A DNA stretch of 34,401 nucleotides, taken from Bacteroidota bacterium (lineage in GTDB: Bacteria; Bacteroidota; Ignavibacteria; UBA10030; UBA8401). The translations under genes were made by a program, and so were the position numbers. The notes under the pieces were generated by a model. The model made no database searches and had not been told where the DNA came from. It was given only the letters and a program-made list of their open reading frames with translations. The DNA is taken from the NCBI GenBank assembly GCA_008933835.1, contig WBUG01000034.1, forward strand, positions 1 to 34,401, given 5' to 3'. Shown here piece by piece: positions 8,754-16,850 of the stretch (the stretch's first letter is position 1; every line of letters starts with the position of its first letter).

Positions 8754-10922
8754 TCATTTCATCAGCATGAGCTTCATCGAATGCCGGTACCCCGGAGCGG
8801 TCAAGACCGCAAGGTAGATGCCCGAAGCGACAGGACGTCCAGCATCGTCCGTGCCGTTCCACTGCACATCGGTGGAACGGTCAGCGGACAGCCCGCCGGC
8901 ATCCAGGCGGCGGATGGACTGTCCGAGCACGTTCACGATGGTCAATGCTGCGTCCGCCGCTTTGACACCCTGAGGCAGCCGAACTCGCAGCGTGGTCGCC
9001 GGATTGAACGGGTTCGGGAAGGCGGCGAGGAGCGAATCGGCGGCCGGAACGGCGAGCGGAGGTTCCTCACGCACGGACACGAGGCCGGACTCATCACGGC
9101 AGGTGACGCAGGCCTTCAGCGTGTCATTCGGTTCCAGTGCGAGGAAAGCGGTGGACTGCCCGAGCACGCGGTACGTCAAGCTGAGATGGATGGCTTTCTT
9201 CGTCGCGCTATTGTTGTACTGGGATTCGAGCGCCGCTATGGCATGTCCGGCCCAGACGCTGGCGACCGTGCTGTCACCCGGGATGGCATCGTCAGCATTG
9301 ACCGTCATTTTTGCGCCGATGGTTGAACCTTTATAGATTCCGGCGATCTCAACGATGAACGGGAACTGCCCGTTGAACTGGCCGACCTGCGTGACCGTGC
9401 GGTCCACCGGAAGGTCCGTACCTCCCGCGGAGCCCGACACCGCGAACCGGTTGGAGCAAAAACCGGTCTCGACCCGTGTGATGAGGTCGAACGATTGGAT
9501 GGTCCCGCGCACCTGGTCCATCACGGTCGTCAGGTTGTTCTGCAGGTTCGAATTGAAACGGTACGCGGTATGGAATCCGCCGGACAGACGGGACAGATTC
9601 TCATAGAAGTACTCATTGCCGTAATAGTACCGTCCGTTGATGTAATAGTAGTTGACGCTCCAGTTCGAAAGGTCCGTGATGTGCACCGGCACGGAGGCGG
9701 GAAGGACATCCCGCAGCGACAGCAACAGAGGGTTTGCGACGGCGTAGTTCCCGAACTTGTCCGTACCGGCCATGAGCCAGAGGGAACCAGTCCCTCCGTT
9801 CGCTTTGAGGTACGACGCGCCGTCCGTGATGAGCGCCTGCATGTTGTCGGCGTTGAGGATGGCGTTCAACGACACCTGTGAGAAGGCGCTCTCGATGGAG
9901 GCGGAATCGCCACCGAACCAGCCCGATGCGCGGATGCGCTTGATCGGGCTCCCGGAGAAGATCAGGTTGAACGAATCCTTCGCGGAAAGGTTCGAAAGGA
10001 TGAACGACTTGAAGGTGTTGATGAAGGAGAGACTGGAATATCCGCTCTTCGATTCGTCGAACTCGAACAGAAAGACGATCTTCTGGCCGGTGTTCATATT
10101 GAACACCGTTGACGGCACGAACGACACCTGGTAGAACCCTTCCGACGGTGCCGACGGCTTGACATACCGCGACACGAACACCGATCGACCCGCTTTCGTC
10201 TTCACCGACATCGTCACCGCCGTCGAGAGAGCGCTCGACGGGACCTCGCCGTAGTAGTACTGCTGCTGTGTGAGAGAATCAAACCGGATCACCGGCTGGA
10301 ATCCGTTCTTCACCTGCTGGAATACGGGCGCCGTCACGTCGTCGGACTTCCAGACGAGGGTCGTCATCTTCGTCAGCGGTACGGAAGAGACGCGGACGAT
10401 ATGCGTGGGAATGGATGTCATCGCACTTCCCTCCCGCAGCGTCATCGGGACGAGGTACGATATCTTCACCTTCCGCGAACCGGTGCCGGGCAAGGGATAG
10501 ATGCGAAGACTGTACTGACCGGTGCCGTTCTTCATCAGCAGTGCAGGGTCGCGACGCCTCTTCACGATGTTCTCGTAGATGTTCGACGCGGTCCACCGGT
10601 CCATGATGAGCCCCTGCATGATGGTCTTATCGTCCATCCACAGCCAGAGATCGTTCACCATCGCCTCCGCCGGCAGGGAGAAGTTCATCTGCACCTCTAC
10701 GCTGTCCGCCGACGTGAAACCGAGGCCGGTCGCGGCGATGGTGAGGTACAGGTCGTGCTGGAAGTACGCCCCCTTCTGCCGAACAGCGAGGGTCGCCTGT
10801 GTGATGGTACCGGTCCCACCCCGCCACGTCTGCTGGGGATGCTGGATATAGAGGGAATTGTTTTGCGCCGTGAGACCGACGGCGGACACTGCCGTCATGA
10901 GGAAGAACATCATGGTTCGCAT
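8754..10922 (-). CDS. Secreted VIT/VWA-domain protein with type IX-like C-terminal sorting domain
   Basis: This is a 722-residue exported protein. A signal peptide (MRTMMFFLMTAVSAVGLTAQ) precedes a VIT-like domain (about 25-170; DRWTASNIYENIVKRRRDPALL and LPGTGSRKVKISYLVPM are typical). A von Willebrand A-like region (about 280-480) starts KIVFLFEFDESKSG, so a DxSxS metal-site motif is present at 289-293, though the rest of the MIDAS is not obvious. Residues 640-722 form a FlgD-like/Por-type sorting domain: FPNPFNPATTLRV, IVNVLGQSIRRLD, DVQWNGTDDAGRPVASGIYLAVL, ending KLMLMK. Such tails direct export through type IX secretion in FCB bacteria. A Tyr-rich stretch (NYYYINGRYYYGNEYFYEN) is unusual. 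The function is likely surface adhesion or protein interaction and is not known. CGGAG lies 5 bases before the ATG. It is 60 bp after nadA and may be co-transcribed. Confidence 0.82.
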   Translation of the reverse strand: MRTMMFFLMTAVSAVGLTAQNNSLYIQHPQQTWRGGTGTITQATLAVRQKGAYFQHDLYLTIAATGLGFTSADSVEVQMNFSLPAEAMVNDLWLWMDDKTIMQGLIMDRWTASNIYENIVKRRRDPALLMKNGTGQYSLRIYPLPGTGSRKVKISYLVPMTLREGSAMTSIPTHIVRVSSVPLTKMTTLVWKSDDVTAPVFQQVKNGFQPVIRFDSLTQQQYYYGEVPSSALSTAVTMSVKTKAGRSVFVSRYVKPSAPSEGFYQVSFVPSTVFNMNTGQKIVFLFEFDESKSGYSSLSFINTFKSFILSNLSAKDSFNLIFSGSPIKRIRASGWFGGDSASIESAFSQVSLNAILNADNMQALITDGASYLKANGGTGSLWLMAGTDKFGNYAVANPLLLSLRDVLPASVPVHITDLSNWSVNYYYINGRYYYGNEYFYENLSRLSGGFHTAYRFNSNLQNNLTTVMDQVRGTIQSFDLITRVETGFCSNRFAVSGSAGGTDLPVDRTVTQVGQFNGQFPFIVEIAGIYKGSTIGAKMTVNADDAIPGDSTVASVWAGHAIAALESQYNNSATKKAIHLSLTYRVLGQSTAFLALEPNDTLKACVTCRDESGLVSVREEPPLAVPAADSLLAAFPNPFNPATTLRVRLPQGVKAADAALTIVNVLGQSIRRLDAGGLSADRSTDVQWNGTDDAGRPVASGIYLAVLTAPGYRHSMKLMLMK

Positions 10923-10982
10923 AGGGACTCCGTTGGCAGGTATGTACGGGAGCGGCGGGATGTCGAAAACGACGGCAACTCG

Positions 10983-11933
10983 TCAGCTCATGGAAAGCAT
11001 CCGGTCGATCGGCTTCCGGGCCTTTTCCAGAAGTGCCGATTCCATTTCGATCTGCGGATGCATATCCCGCAGACAGCGATACAGTTTTTCGAGCGTATTG
11101 CGTTTCATGTGCGGACATTCATTGCACGAACAGCTCGCGTCCGGCGGCAGCGGGATGAAGCTCTTGCCCGTCGTCGTCCGTTCCATCTGGTGGATGATGC
11201 CCGCTTCGGTGGCGACGATGAACGTATTCCGGGGGGATGACTGCACATACCTGAGCAGCATGCTCGTTGAACCGATGAACGAGGCCTTCCGCAGGATGAC
11301 CTCCTCGCATTCCGGATGAGCGATGAGCTCCGCCTCGGGATGTTCGAGCTGGAGCGTGACGAGCTTCCGCTCGCTGAACGTCTCATGGACGATGCAGCTC
11401 CCGTTCCAGAGCAGCATCTCGCGGCCGGTCTTCCGGGCGATGTACGCTCCGAGGTTCTTGTCCGGCGAGAAAAGGATGGGTGTGTCGCGCGGTATCTGTG
11501 CGACGATCCGTTCGGCGTTGCTCGAGGTGCAGATGATGTCGCTGAGCGCCTTCACTTCGGCGCTGCAGTTGATGTACGTGACCGCCACATGCTCCGGATG
11601 CGCTTCACGGAACTTTCGAAAGAGGGAGGGCGGACAACCATCGGAGAGCGAGCATCCCGCATCCAGGTCCGGCAGCAGCACCGGTTTGTGCGGATTGAGG
11701 ATCTTCGCGGTCTCGGCCATGAAGTGAACGCCGCAGAAAACGATGACGTCCGCACTGGTGGAGGCGGCTTTTCGTGAGAGTTCGAGACTGTCACCGACGA
11801 AGTCGGCGAGGTCCTGGATCTCGGATTCCTGGTAGTAGTGCGCCAGAATGACGGCGTTGCGCTCCGCTTTCAGCCGGAGGATCTCCTCTTCCATCCGTTC
11901 CGCCGTCAAGACCGTGCGTGCTTCGTCGTTCAT
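10983..11933 (-). CDS. nadA: Quinolinate synthase A
   Basis: A 316-residue [4Fe-4S] enzyme that makes quinolinate from iminoaspartate and dihydroxyacetone phosphate for de novo NAD. Motifs seen include [74 protein letters not shown] and TEAGIIHQM. By alignment from memory with E. coli NadA, the cluster cysteines correspond to Cys94 (AGCSLSDGC), Cys180 (NGSCIVHE) and Cys273 (NECPHM). ATG 11933 overlaps the glycosyltransferase stop by four bases (ATGA), so the longer frame extending to 12305 is not used. No nadB or nadC is present in the window. Confidence 0.95.
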   Translation of the reverse strand: MNDEARTVLTAERMEEEILRLKAERNAVILAHYYQESEIQDLADFVGDSLELSRKAASTSADVIVFCGVHFMAETAKILNPHKPVLLPDLDAGCSLSDGCPPSLFRKFREAHPEHVAVTYINCSAEVKALSDIICTSSNAERIVAQIPRDTPILFSPDKNLGAYIARKTGREMLLWNGSCIVHETFSERKLVTLQLEHPEAELIAHPECEEVILRKASFIGSTSMLLRYVQSSPRNTFIVATEAGIIHQMERTTTGKSFIPLPPDASCSCNECPHMKRNTLEKLYRCLRDMHPQIEMESALLEKARKPIDRMLSMS

Positions 11934-13072
11934 ATCGTACTTTCCGGACGCGGACTCAATCCGATGCGTCCCATCTGTTCCCTCACTGCCGCCATGACCT
12001 CGTCCGGTTTGATGGACCCGATGCGGCGGTCCGCAGCCCGGAGTCCGATATGCCGTTCGTGCGGCGGCTTCCACTGCGCCGGCTCGCTGATGCTGTGGAA
12101 CGACACGGTGGGGGTCCTCACCGCAGAAGCGATGTGCATCGTACCGGTGTCGTTGCAGAGCAGCAGATTCATCTTCCGGATGACCGCCGCGGCGGTCCGG
12201 AGCGGCATGAGCGGCAGCACCCGCACGGAGCGCCGGTCCACTTTCGTCAAAAGCTGGTCGCACAGCGATGCATCGTGCGGTCCGTGGAAGACCGCCACCT
12301 CGCACGTAAACTCTTTCTTGATGCGCGCGATGACGTGCGCCAGCGTATCGAGCGGAAGCCGTTTCTCTCGGTTGAGCGCTCCGAGATGAACCCCCACGAG
12401 CGCTTCGGCTGACCGTGCACCGGCGTCGTACAGCATCTTTTCGGCCTCCGCCGCCTCCTCATCCGTCACCACGTAATCGTACTCCATGCCGTCCGGTGCG
12501 GCGCCGATGGCGCGGACGATGTCCAGGTAATGCTGGATCTCGGACTGCACTCCCTTCACCCGCGGAGTGACCGAATTGTAGATCCGTTCGGGCTCGCCGG
12601 GCATCAGCGAGAGGTGGTTCGGTCCCACGATGTACTTCGCACGGCTGAGAAGGGCGATGACGTCCGACGACATCGAACGGGAGACGGAGTTGAGGACCAC
12701 CGCACAATCGAACCCTCCCCCGTCCCTCAGCTGTCCGAGGAACTGCCGAACCCAGCCGAGGTCCCACCGCTTCACCTTCTCGCGGAAGACGATGATGTCG
12801 TCCACGTTCGGGTTCTCCCACATGAGGGGCGCGGTGTATTCCCGCACGACGACGGCGATGAACGCTTCCGGGTACCGTTTCCGCAGCGCGCGGATGGCGG
12901 GAGTGGTGACCAGCAGGTCGCCGAGCTGGTCGTGCTGTTTCACGACGAGGATACGGCGGAACATCTTGAGGGGCAGCGACGCCGGAGGGAGCGGCCGCAC
13001 CGGGCGGAGCGCGCCGATGACCGAGAGGAAGAACCGCTTACCGAACCGTTCGATGTCGGCGGCGCCGGCCAT
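11930..13072 (-). CDS. Glycosyltransferase family 9 (heptosyltransferase-like)
   Basis: A 380-residue GT-B protein of the ADP-heptose:LPS heptosyltransferase family. The N-terminal domain begins [30 protein letters not shown]. The C-terminal domain has [15 protein letters not shown] and the family signature [15 protein letters not shown], the nucleotide-sugar binding segment. An N-terminal extension of 36 residues ([15 protein letters not shown]) may attach it to the membrane. The start is supported by AAGGAG six bases before the ATG. It begins 3 bases after the stop of the small membrane protein and overlaps nadA by ATGA, so it is embedded in the folate/dNK/NAD operon. It probably acts in lipopolysaccharide or surface glycan assembly; the donor sugar is unknown. 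Confidence 0.88.
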   Translation of the reverse strand: MAGAADIERFGKRFFLSVIGALRPVRPLPPASLPLKMFRRILVVKQHDQLGDLLVTTPAIRALRKRYPEAFIAVVVREYTAPLMWENPNVDDIIVFREKVKRWDLGWVRQFLGQLRDGGGFDCAVVLNSVSRSMSSDVIALLSRAKYIVGPNHLSLMPGEPERIYNSVTPRVKGVQSEIQHYLDIVRAIGAAPDGMEYDYVVTDEEAAEAEKMLYDAGARSAEALVGVHLGALNREKRLPLDTLAHVIARIKKEFTCEVAVFHGPHDASLCDQLLTKVDRRSVRVLPLMPLRTAAAVIRKMNLLLCNDTGTMHIASAVRTPTVSFHSISEPAQWKPPHERHIGLRAADRRIGSIKPDEVMAAVREQMGRIGLSPRPESTI

Positions 13073-13075
13073 GAT

Positions 13076-13264
13076 TCACTCCTTCGAAACGTCTTCGTAC
13101 GGGATGTCGTCCACCTGGCGGCGGGCGAAGGGATGGCGGCGGGGAGGAACGGACCCGATGTGCGAGTTGGGCGTGAGGAGCGTGCGGAGCGCCCGGAGGA
13201 CGGTGCCGACGAACTTCACCGCGATGAACGTGATGATCATCCAGATGATGAACCGGAGCAGCAT
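13076..13264 (-). CDS. Small membrane protein (DUF4834-like)
   Basis: A 62-residue protein with one N-terminal transmembrane helix (LLRFIIWMIITFIAVKFVG), a basic linker (LRALRTLLTPNSHIG, PPRRHPFARR) and an acidic end (VDDIPYEDVSKE). Its start shares one base with the kinase stop (TGATG), and its stop lies 3 bases before the glycosyltransferase ATG. The tight coupling supports it as a real gene. The form is like DUF4834-type small proteins of Bacteroidota, which also end in an acidic D-Y/F-E-x-I/V motif, but this assignment is by resemblance only. Confidence 0.7.
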   Translation of the reverse strand: MLLRFIIWMIITFIAVKFVGTVLRALRTLLTPNSHIGSVPPRRHPFARRQVDDIPYEDVSKE

Positions 13265-13935
13265 CAGCCTTTCGCTTTCGATTTCGGGTTGTAGTATTCG
13301 ACCGGCGCCTTGTCCTTCCGCATGATCTGATGCATCAGGTCCTCGAAGTCCTCCGGATTGTTCACGAAGTCGATCTCGGTGGCGTTGATGATGAGAAGCG
13401 GCGCGTTCTTATAGCGGAAGAAGAAGTAGTTGTAAGCGTCGTTAAGGTCCTTGATGTACTCGGCCGACATGTTCTCCTCGTACGTCCGGCCGCGCATCTT
13501 GATGTTGGCCATCAGACGGTCCACGCCCGACTGCAGGTACACGACGAGGTCCGGCACCGGGATGTTCTTCTCGATGGTGCCGATGAGGGTCTCGTACAGC
13601 TTCAGTTCGTCGTCCTGCAGCGTGAGGTAGGCGAAGATCTTATCCTTGTCGAAGATGTAGTCCGACACGAGGAAGGAATGGAAGAGGTCCCCCTGGAACA
13701 GTTCCTGCTGCTGCTTGTACCGCGACAGGAGGAAGAAGATCTGCGTCTGGAACGCGTAGTGGTCCGGGTCCTCGTAGAACTTCGGAAGGAAGGGGTTCTC
13801 CTCGAACTTCTCAAGGACGAGCTTTGCGTCGAGCCGCTCCGCCAGCATCCGCGAGAGGGTCGTCTTCCCCGCCCCGATCACTCCTTCGATGGCGATGTAC
13901 CGAACGTCAGACGGTCGGGTGTGCAATTGAATCAT
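13264..13935 (-). CDS. Deoxynucleoside kinase
   Basis: A 223-residue kinase of the dNK/dGK family that phosphorylates deoxynucleosides for salvage. The P-loop GVIGAGKTT is near residues 18-26. Further family segments are FYEDPDHYAFQTQIFFLLSRY (substrate side), SDYIFDKDKIFAYLTL (the D-R/Y-type motif), DLVVYLQSGVDRLMANIKMRGRTYEE (LID region) and a C-terminal NDAYNYFFFRYKNAPLLIINA. Base preference cannot be read safely. The only usable ATG lies inside the end of folK, so the two genes overlap by 29 bases. No good Shine-Dalgarno is visible, which fits translational coupling. A folK-dNK neighbour pair is common in FCB genomes as far as I recall. Confidence 0.9.
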   Translation of the reverse strand: MIQLHTRPSDVRYIAIEGVIGAGKTTLSRMLAERLDAKLVLEKFEENPFLPKFYEDPDHYAFQTQIFFLLSRYKQQQELFQGDLFHSFLVSDYIFDKDKIFAYLTLQDDELKLYETLIGTIEKNIPVPDLVVYLQSGVDRLMANIKMRGRTYEENMSAEYIKDLNDAYNYFFFRYKNAPLLIINATEIDFVNNPEDFEDLMHQIMRKDKAPVEYYNPKSKAKG

Positions 13936-14452
13936 TGATCAGGGACATTAGGTGATGGGTATGGACCTCATGGACGTCCGCGGCGTGCCGGTCGGCCGAC
14001 GCCGCGTTCAGTTCGGTGACGCTCTTCCGGAGGAGCGGATGAACGGCGTTCGGTGCGATCTCGGCGAGCGGGCGCAGGACGAAGTTCCGGTTCACCATCT
14101 CACGGTGCGGGATGTGAAGACGCTCGTCGTTCCGGACGGTTTGACCGAAGAGCAGAATGTCGATGTCGATCTCCCTCGGACCCCACCGGACCGAATCGTT
14201 CCGCCCGATGGCCCGTTCCAGCTCCTTGATATGTCGGTGGAACGATTCCACTTCGAGCGAGGTCTGTGCTGAGAGACAGAGGTTGAGATACGGAGGCTGC
14301 GGCACATCGCCGACCGGTTCCGTTTCGTACACCGACGACACATCGTCCACCACTGTCCCCGGCATGTCCGCGATGCCGCGGACGGCGGCAGCGAGGAACG
14401 CGATACGGTCGCCGACGTTCGTCCCAAGACCGAGCAGGACCGTCTGCATCAT
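13907..14452 (-). CDS. folK: 2-amino-4-hydroxy-6-hydroxymethyldihydropteridine pyrophosphokinase
   Basis: A 181-residue HPPK that transfers pyrophosphate from ATP to 6-hydroxymethyl-7,8-dihydropterin in folate synthesis. The family motifs are present: LLGLGTNVGDRIAFL at the start, SSVYETEPVG, PPYLNLCLSAQTSLE, ERAIGRNDSVRWGPREIDIDILLFG (the signature with the Mg-binding D-x-D) and IPHREMVNRNFVLRPLAEIAP. A tail of about 30 residues past the usual end is partly the region overlapping the kinase gene. It starts with an ATGA overlap on the folB stop. Confidence 0.95.
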   Translation of the reverse strand: MMQTVLLGLGTNVGDRIAFLAAAVRGIADMPGTVVDDVSSVYETEPVGDVPQPPYLNLCLSAQTSLEVESFHRHIKELERAIGRNDSVRWGPREIDIDILLFGQTVRNDERLHIPHREMVNRNFVLRPLAEIAPNAVHPLLRKSVTELNAASADRHAADVHEVHTHHLMSLINDSIAHPTV

Positions 14453-14823
14453 GCCTTCTCCTCTCCGCGACGGTTCTCCACTTCCACCTCCACCGTGTCC
14501 ACCACGCCGTGAATGGGAGCCCCCGGTTTCCGGATGCGGACCACGGTGCGGAGCACCTGCGGGAATCCGTCGAGAATGCCTCCGCCGATGGCGTGTCCCA
14601 GCGCTTCGATGAGGTAGAACTTCCGTCCGGTCACGGTCCGCTTCATCAGTGCGTACACCTGCTCGTAGTTCACCGTCCGTTTGAGATCGTCGCTCGCCTT
14701 CGCTTCGGCCAGATCACAATAGAGCTCCACATCGATCTCGAACTTACCGCCGAGGTTCTGTTCGTCGGTCAGCGCGCCGTGATAGGCGTAGAAGACGGCG
14801 TTATGCAGCTTGATGACATCCAT
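14449..14823 (-). CDS. folB: Dihydroneopterin aldolase
   Basis: A 124-residue FolB that splits dihydroneopterin to 6-hydroxymethyldihydropterin and glycolaldehyde. It has the family pattern: IKLHNAVFYAYHGAL, EQNLGGKFEIDVELYCDL, TVNYEQVYALMKRTV, FYLIEALGHAIGGGIL (with the catalytic-region Glu) and VRIRKPGAPIHGVVDTVEVEV. Another in-frame ATG exists at 14835, but a promoter -10 box ends at 14838, which would put transcription start near 14831, downstream of that ATG. ATG 14823 also gives the normal family start (MDVIKL). It is the first gene of the folB-folK-dNK-GT9-nadA group. Confidence 0.93.
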   Translation of the reverse strand: MDVIKLHNAVFYAYHGALTDEQNLGGKFEIDVELYCDLAEAKASDDLKRTVNYEQVYALMKRTVTGRKFYLIEALGHAIGGGILDGFPQVLRTVVRIRKPGAPIHGVVDTVEVEVENRRGEEKA

Positions 14824-14837
14824 AGAGTCGTACATCC

Positions 14838-14866
14838 AATATATCGAAGCGTCGTCCGAGAATCAA
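14838..14866 (-). promoter_or_regulatory. Promoter of the folB operon
   Basis: The minus strand reads TTGATT, 17 bases, TATATT, GG. It starts 3 bases after the DUF6265 stop codon. The predicted transcript start (about 14831) leaves only around 8 bases before ATG 14823, so the folB message would be nearly leaderless. Confidence 0.55.
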
Positions 14867-14868
14867 TT

Positions 14869-15324
14869 TCACCGGCCGGCGCGGCGGAAGAAGAAATCCA
14901 CACCGGAGGCCCGGCCGTTCATCGTCCCTTCGATGCGCGCGTGGATGGAATCCGCCGTGACGCGCCGGTAGACGATGCGCTGGGGAAAATCGTGCGCCGG
15001 ATTCTCGAAGACGGCCAGCCGGTCCGTGACCGTCACCGCCGGGAAAGTACCGCCGGGCTGGCCGGACGGGGACGCAGTGAACACGACCCGTCCCGCGGAA
15101 TCCGTTGCGATGACCATGAACTCATGGGCGGTCCGGCCGTTCGTCATCACCGTCCGGCTCATGCCCACCATCGACTCCGAAATGGGCGACAGCCACACTT
15201 CCGTCGTCGTCAGCGTGCGTGTGGTCCGTTCCCATGTCCCCTCCAGCCACGCCAATGACGAGACGGGACCGGTCTGTCCGGCGGCGTTCATACTAACCAC
15301 GATGAGGAGGAACAGGGCTCTCAA
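14869..15324 (-). CDS. DUF6265 family exported protein
   Basis: A 151-residue protein with an N-terminal signal sequence (LFLLIVVSMNAAGQTG) and a lipocalin-like DUF6265 domain. The family pattern is clear: LAWLEGTWERT, EVWLSPISESMVGMSRTV, EFMVIATDSAGRVVFTASPSGQPGG, AVFENPAHDFPQRIVYRR and DSIHARIEG. The start is TTG at 15324, overlapping the gltX stop in TTGA, with GGAGAG six bases upstream; the first in-frame ATG would remove most of the signal peptide. It is probably periplasmic. The function of the family is unknown. It is coupled to gltX and followed by the folB promoter. Confidence 0.83.
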   Translation of the reverse strand: MRALFLLIVVSMNAAGQTGPVSSLAWLEGTWERTTRTLTTTEVWLSPISESMVGMSRTVMTNGRTAHEFMVIATDSAGRVVFTASPSGQPGGTFPAVTVTDRLAVFENPAHDFPQRIVYRRVTADSIHARIEGTMNGRASGVDFFFRRAGR

Positions 15325-16745
15325 CCGAGTCTCTCCACGGCCGCATGCAGCCGCCGTATGACGGATTCTTTGCCGAGCACTTCGAGCATGTGGAAGAGCG
15401 ACGGACCGTTGGAGACGCCCGATACCGCCAGACGGACCGGGTGGATGAGTTTGCCGGCGCCGACGCCGAGGCTCTCCGCAACGGTTCGTAGCGCCGCTTC
15501 GAGCGACGCCGCATCGAACGACGGAGAGGCCGAGAACGCATCGGTCACGATCCGCACATGCGCGCCGGTCTCCGGTTTCCAGTTCTTGTTCTTCGCTGCT
15601 TCATCGTACGTCTCCGGATCGCGGAAGAAGTATCCTGCCGCATCCGAAAAATCGTTCACGAGCACGATCCGTTCTTTCAACAGCCCGATGACCTTCACGA
15701 GGTACGCATCGTCCGTCACCGCATAACCTTTGGCCGCCAGCAGCGGACGCACCAGCGGCAGCAGATCGGCATCGTGCTTCAGTTTCAGGTGCTGCTGGTT
15801 CATCCAATTCAGTTTCTCAATATTGAACACCGCTCCCGCCTTGCCGACGCGATCCAGAGAGAACTCCTTCACCAGGCCTTCCAGGGTGAAGATCTCCCGT
15901 TCATCCCCCGGATTCCATCCGAGGAAAGCCACGAAGTTGACCAGCGCTTCCCTGAGATAGCCCTTGTCACGGTAATCTTCGACGGCGACATCCCCCTGAC
16001 GTTTGCTCAGTTTGGAACGGTCCGGATTGAGCAGCAGCGGGAGATGTGAGAAGGAAGGAACGTCCCAACCGAAGTACCGATAGAGCAGGACGTGTTTCGG
16101 CGTGCTGGGGAGCCACTCCTCTCCGCGAATGACATGAGTGACTCCCATATGGTGGTCGTCCACCACCACTGCGAGATGGTATGTGGGAAAGCCGTCGGAC
16201 TTCAGCAGCACCTGATCGTCGAGGAGGTCCATGGCGAACGATACGTCGCCGCGGATCTCGTCATGCAGCAACACTTCTCCGCCGTCGGGGATGACCATGC
16301 GGACGACATGCGGCTCGCCGGCTTCCGCTCTCTTTCTGGATTCGTCGGTCGTGACGGAGCGGCAGAGTCGGTCGTACTTCGTCGCGCCGGCGGAGCGCAT
16401 CGTTTCCAACCGTTGCGGGGTGCAGAAGCAGCGGTACGCTTTCCCTTCGGCGATGAGCCGGTCCGCATGTTCCCGGTACAACGGAAGACGCTGAGATTGA
16501 ATGTACGGTCCGGCCGCTCCACCTTTGCCCGGACCCTCATCGTACTGCAATCCGGACCATTCGAGCGCTTCGATGAGGCGCTCCATTGCGCCGTCAACCT
16601 TACGGGACTGGTCCGTGTCCTCGATGCGGAGGATGAACGTTCCGCCGTGCTGACGCGCGAAGAGGTACGCGTACAACGCCGTCCGCAGACCGCCAACGTG
16701 GAGGTATCCGGTGGGAGACGGGGCGAAGCGGGTGCGGACCGGCAT
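15321..16745 (-). CDS. gltX: Glutamyl-tRNA synthetase
   Basis: A 474-residue class I synthetase for tRNA-Glu. The HIGH-type motif is FAPSPTGYLHVGGLRTALY (residues 7-25), and the KMSKS-type motif is KLSKRQGDVAVEDY. Between them lie ILRIEDTDQSR, YQSQR-type IQSQRLPLYREHADRL, RCFCTPQRLE and HVIRGEEWLPSTPKHVLLYRYFGW. The C-terminal helical anticodon domain ends LHAAVERLG. ATG 16745 is chosen since it starts at MPVRTRFAPSPTG and has AAAGGT upstream; the longer frame to 16796 would begin inside the promoter. The CFC in the zinc-site region suggests only part of a Cys site is kept. Transcription is divergent from the rRNA methyltransferase. Confidence 0.96.
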   Translation of the reverse strand: MPVRTRFAPSPTGYLHVGGLRTALYAYLFARQHGGTFILRIEDTDQSRKVDGAMERLIEALEWSGLQYDEGPGKGGAAGPYIQSQRLPLYREHADRLIAEGKAYRCFCTPQRLETMRSAGATKYDRLCRSVTTDESRKRAEAGEPHVVRMVIPDGGEVLLHDEIRGDVSFAMDLLDDQVLLKSDGFPTYHLAVVVDDHHMGVTHVIRGEEWLPSTPKHVLLYRYFGWDVPSFSHLPLLLNPDRSKLSKRQGDVAVEDYRDKGYLREALVNFVAFLGWNPGDEREIFTLEGLVKEFSLDRVGKAGAVFNIEKLNWMNQQHLKLKHDADLLPLVRPLLAAKGYAVTDDAYLVKVIGLLKERIVLVNDFSDAAGYFFRDPETYDEAAKNKNWKPETGAHVRIVTDAFSASPSFDAASLEAALRTVAESLGVGAGKLIHPVRLAVSGVSNGPSLFHMLEVLGKESVIRRLHAAVERLG

Positions 16746-16786
16746 TACGAAGACCTTTCGACGCATGGAGTGAAAAAAGACAACAA

Positions 16787-16815
16787 AAAATACCAAACTT
16801 TTGCTATACTTCCAA
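16787..16815 (-). promoter_or_regulatory. gltX promoter
   Basis: The minus strand reads TTGGAA, 17 bases, TATTTT, with start near 16780 and a leader of about 35 bases to gltX. The spacer contains, on the opposite strand, the -10 box of the divergent methyltransferase gene, so the two promoters overlap. Confidence 0.6.
16802..16810 (+). promoter_or_regulatory. Extended -10 promoter of the rRNA methyltransferase gene
   Basis: The plus strand has TGCTATACT, an extended -10 (TGn plus a five-of-six TATAAT box). No TTG is found at the -35 position. Transcription would begin near 16817, 34 bases before the ATG. It lies within the gltX promoter spacer. Confidence 0.45.
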
Positions 16816-16850
16816 CGTCACCGACCCCTCCGGACCGTTTTGCGTACCGT

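Noticed and set aside
11934-12305. Long N-terminal extension of the nadA frame
   Set aside because: It lies in another frame of the glycosyltransferase gene. ATG 11933 with an ATGA overlap gives the normal NadA start.
16092-16850. N-terminal extension of the methyltransferase frame by about 250 codons
   Set aside because: The extension is antisense to gltX and has no conserved sequence. The SpoU family starts near 16851, and a promoter lies just before it.
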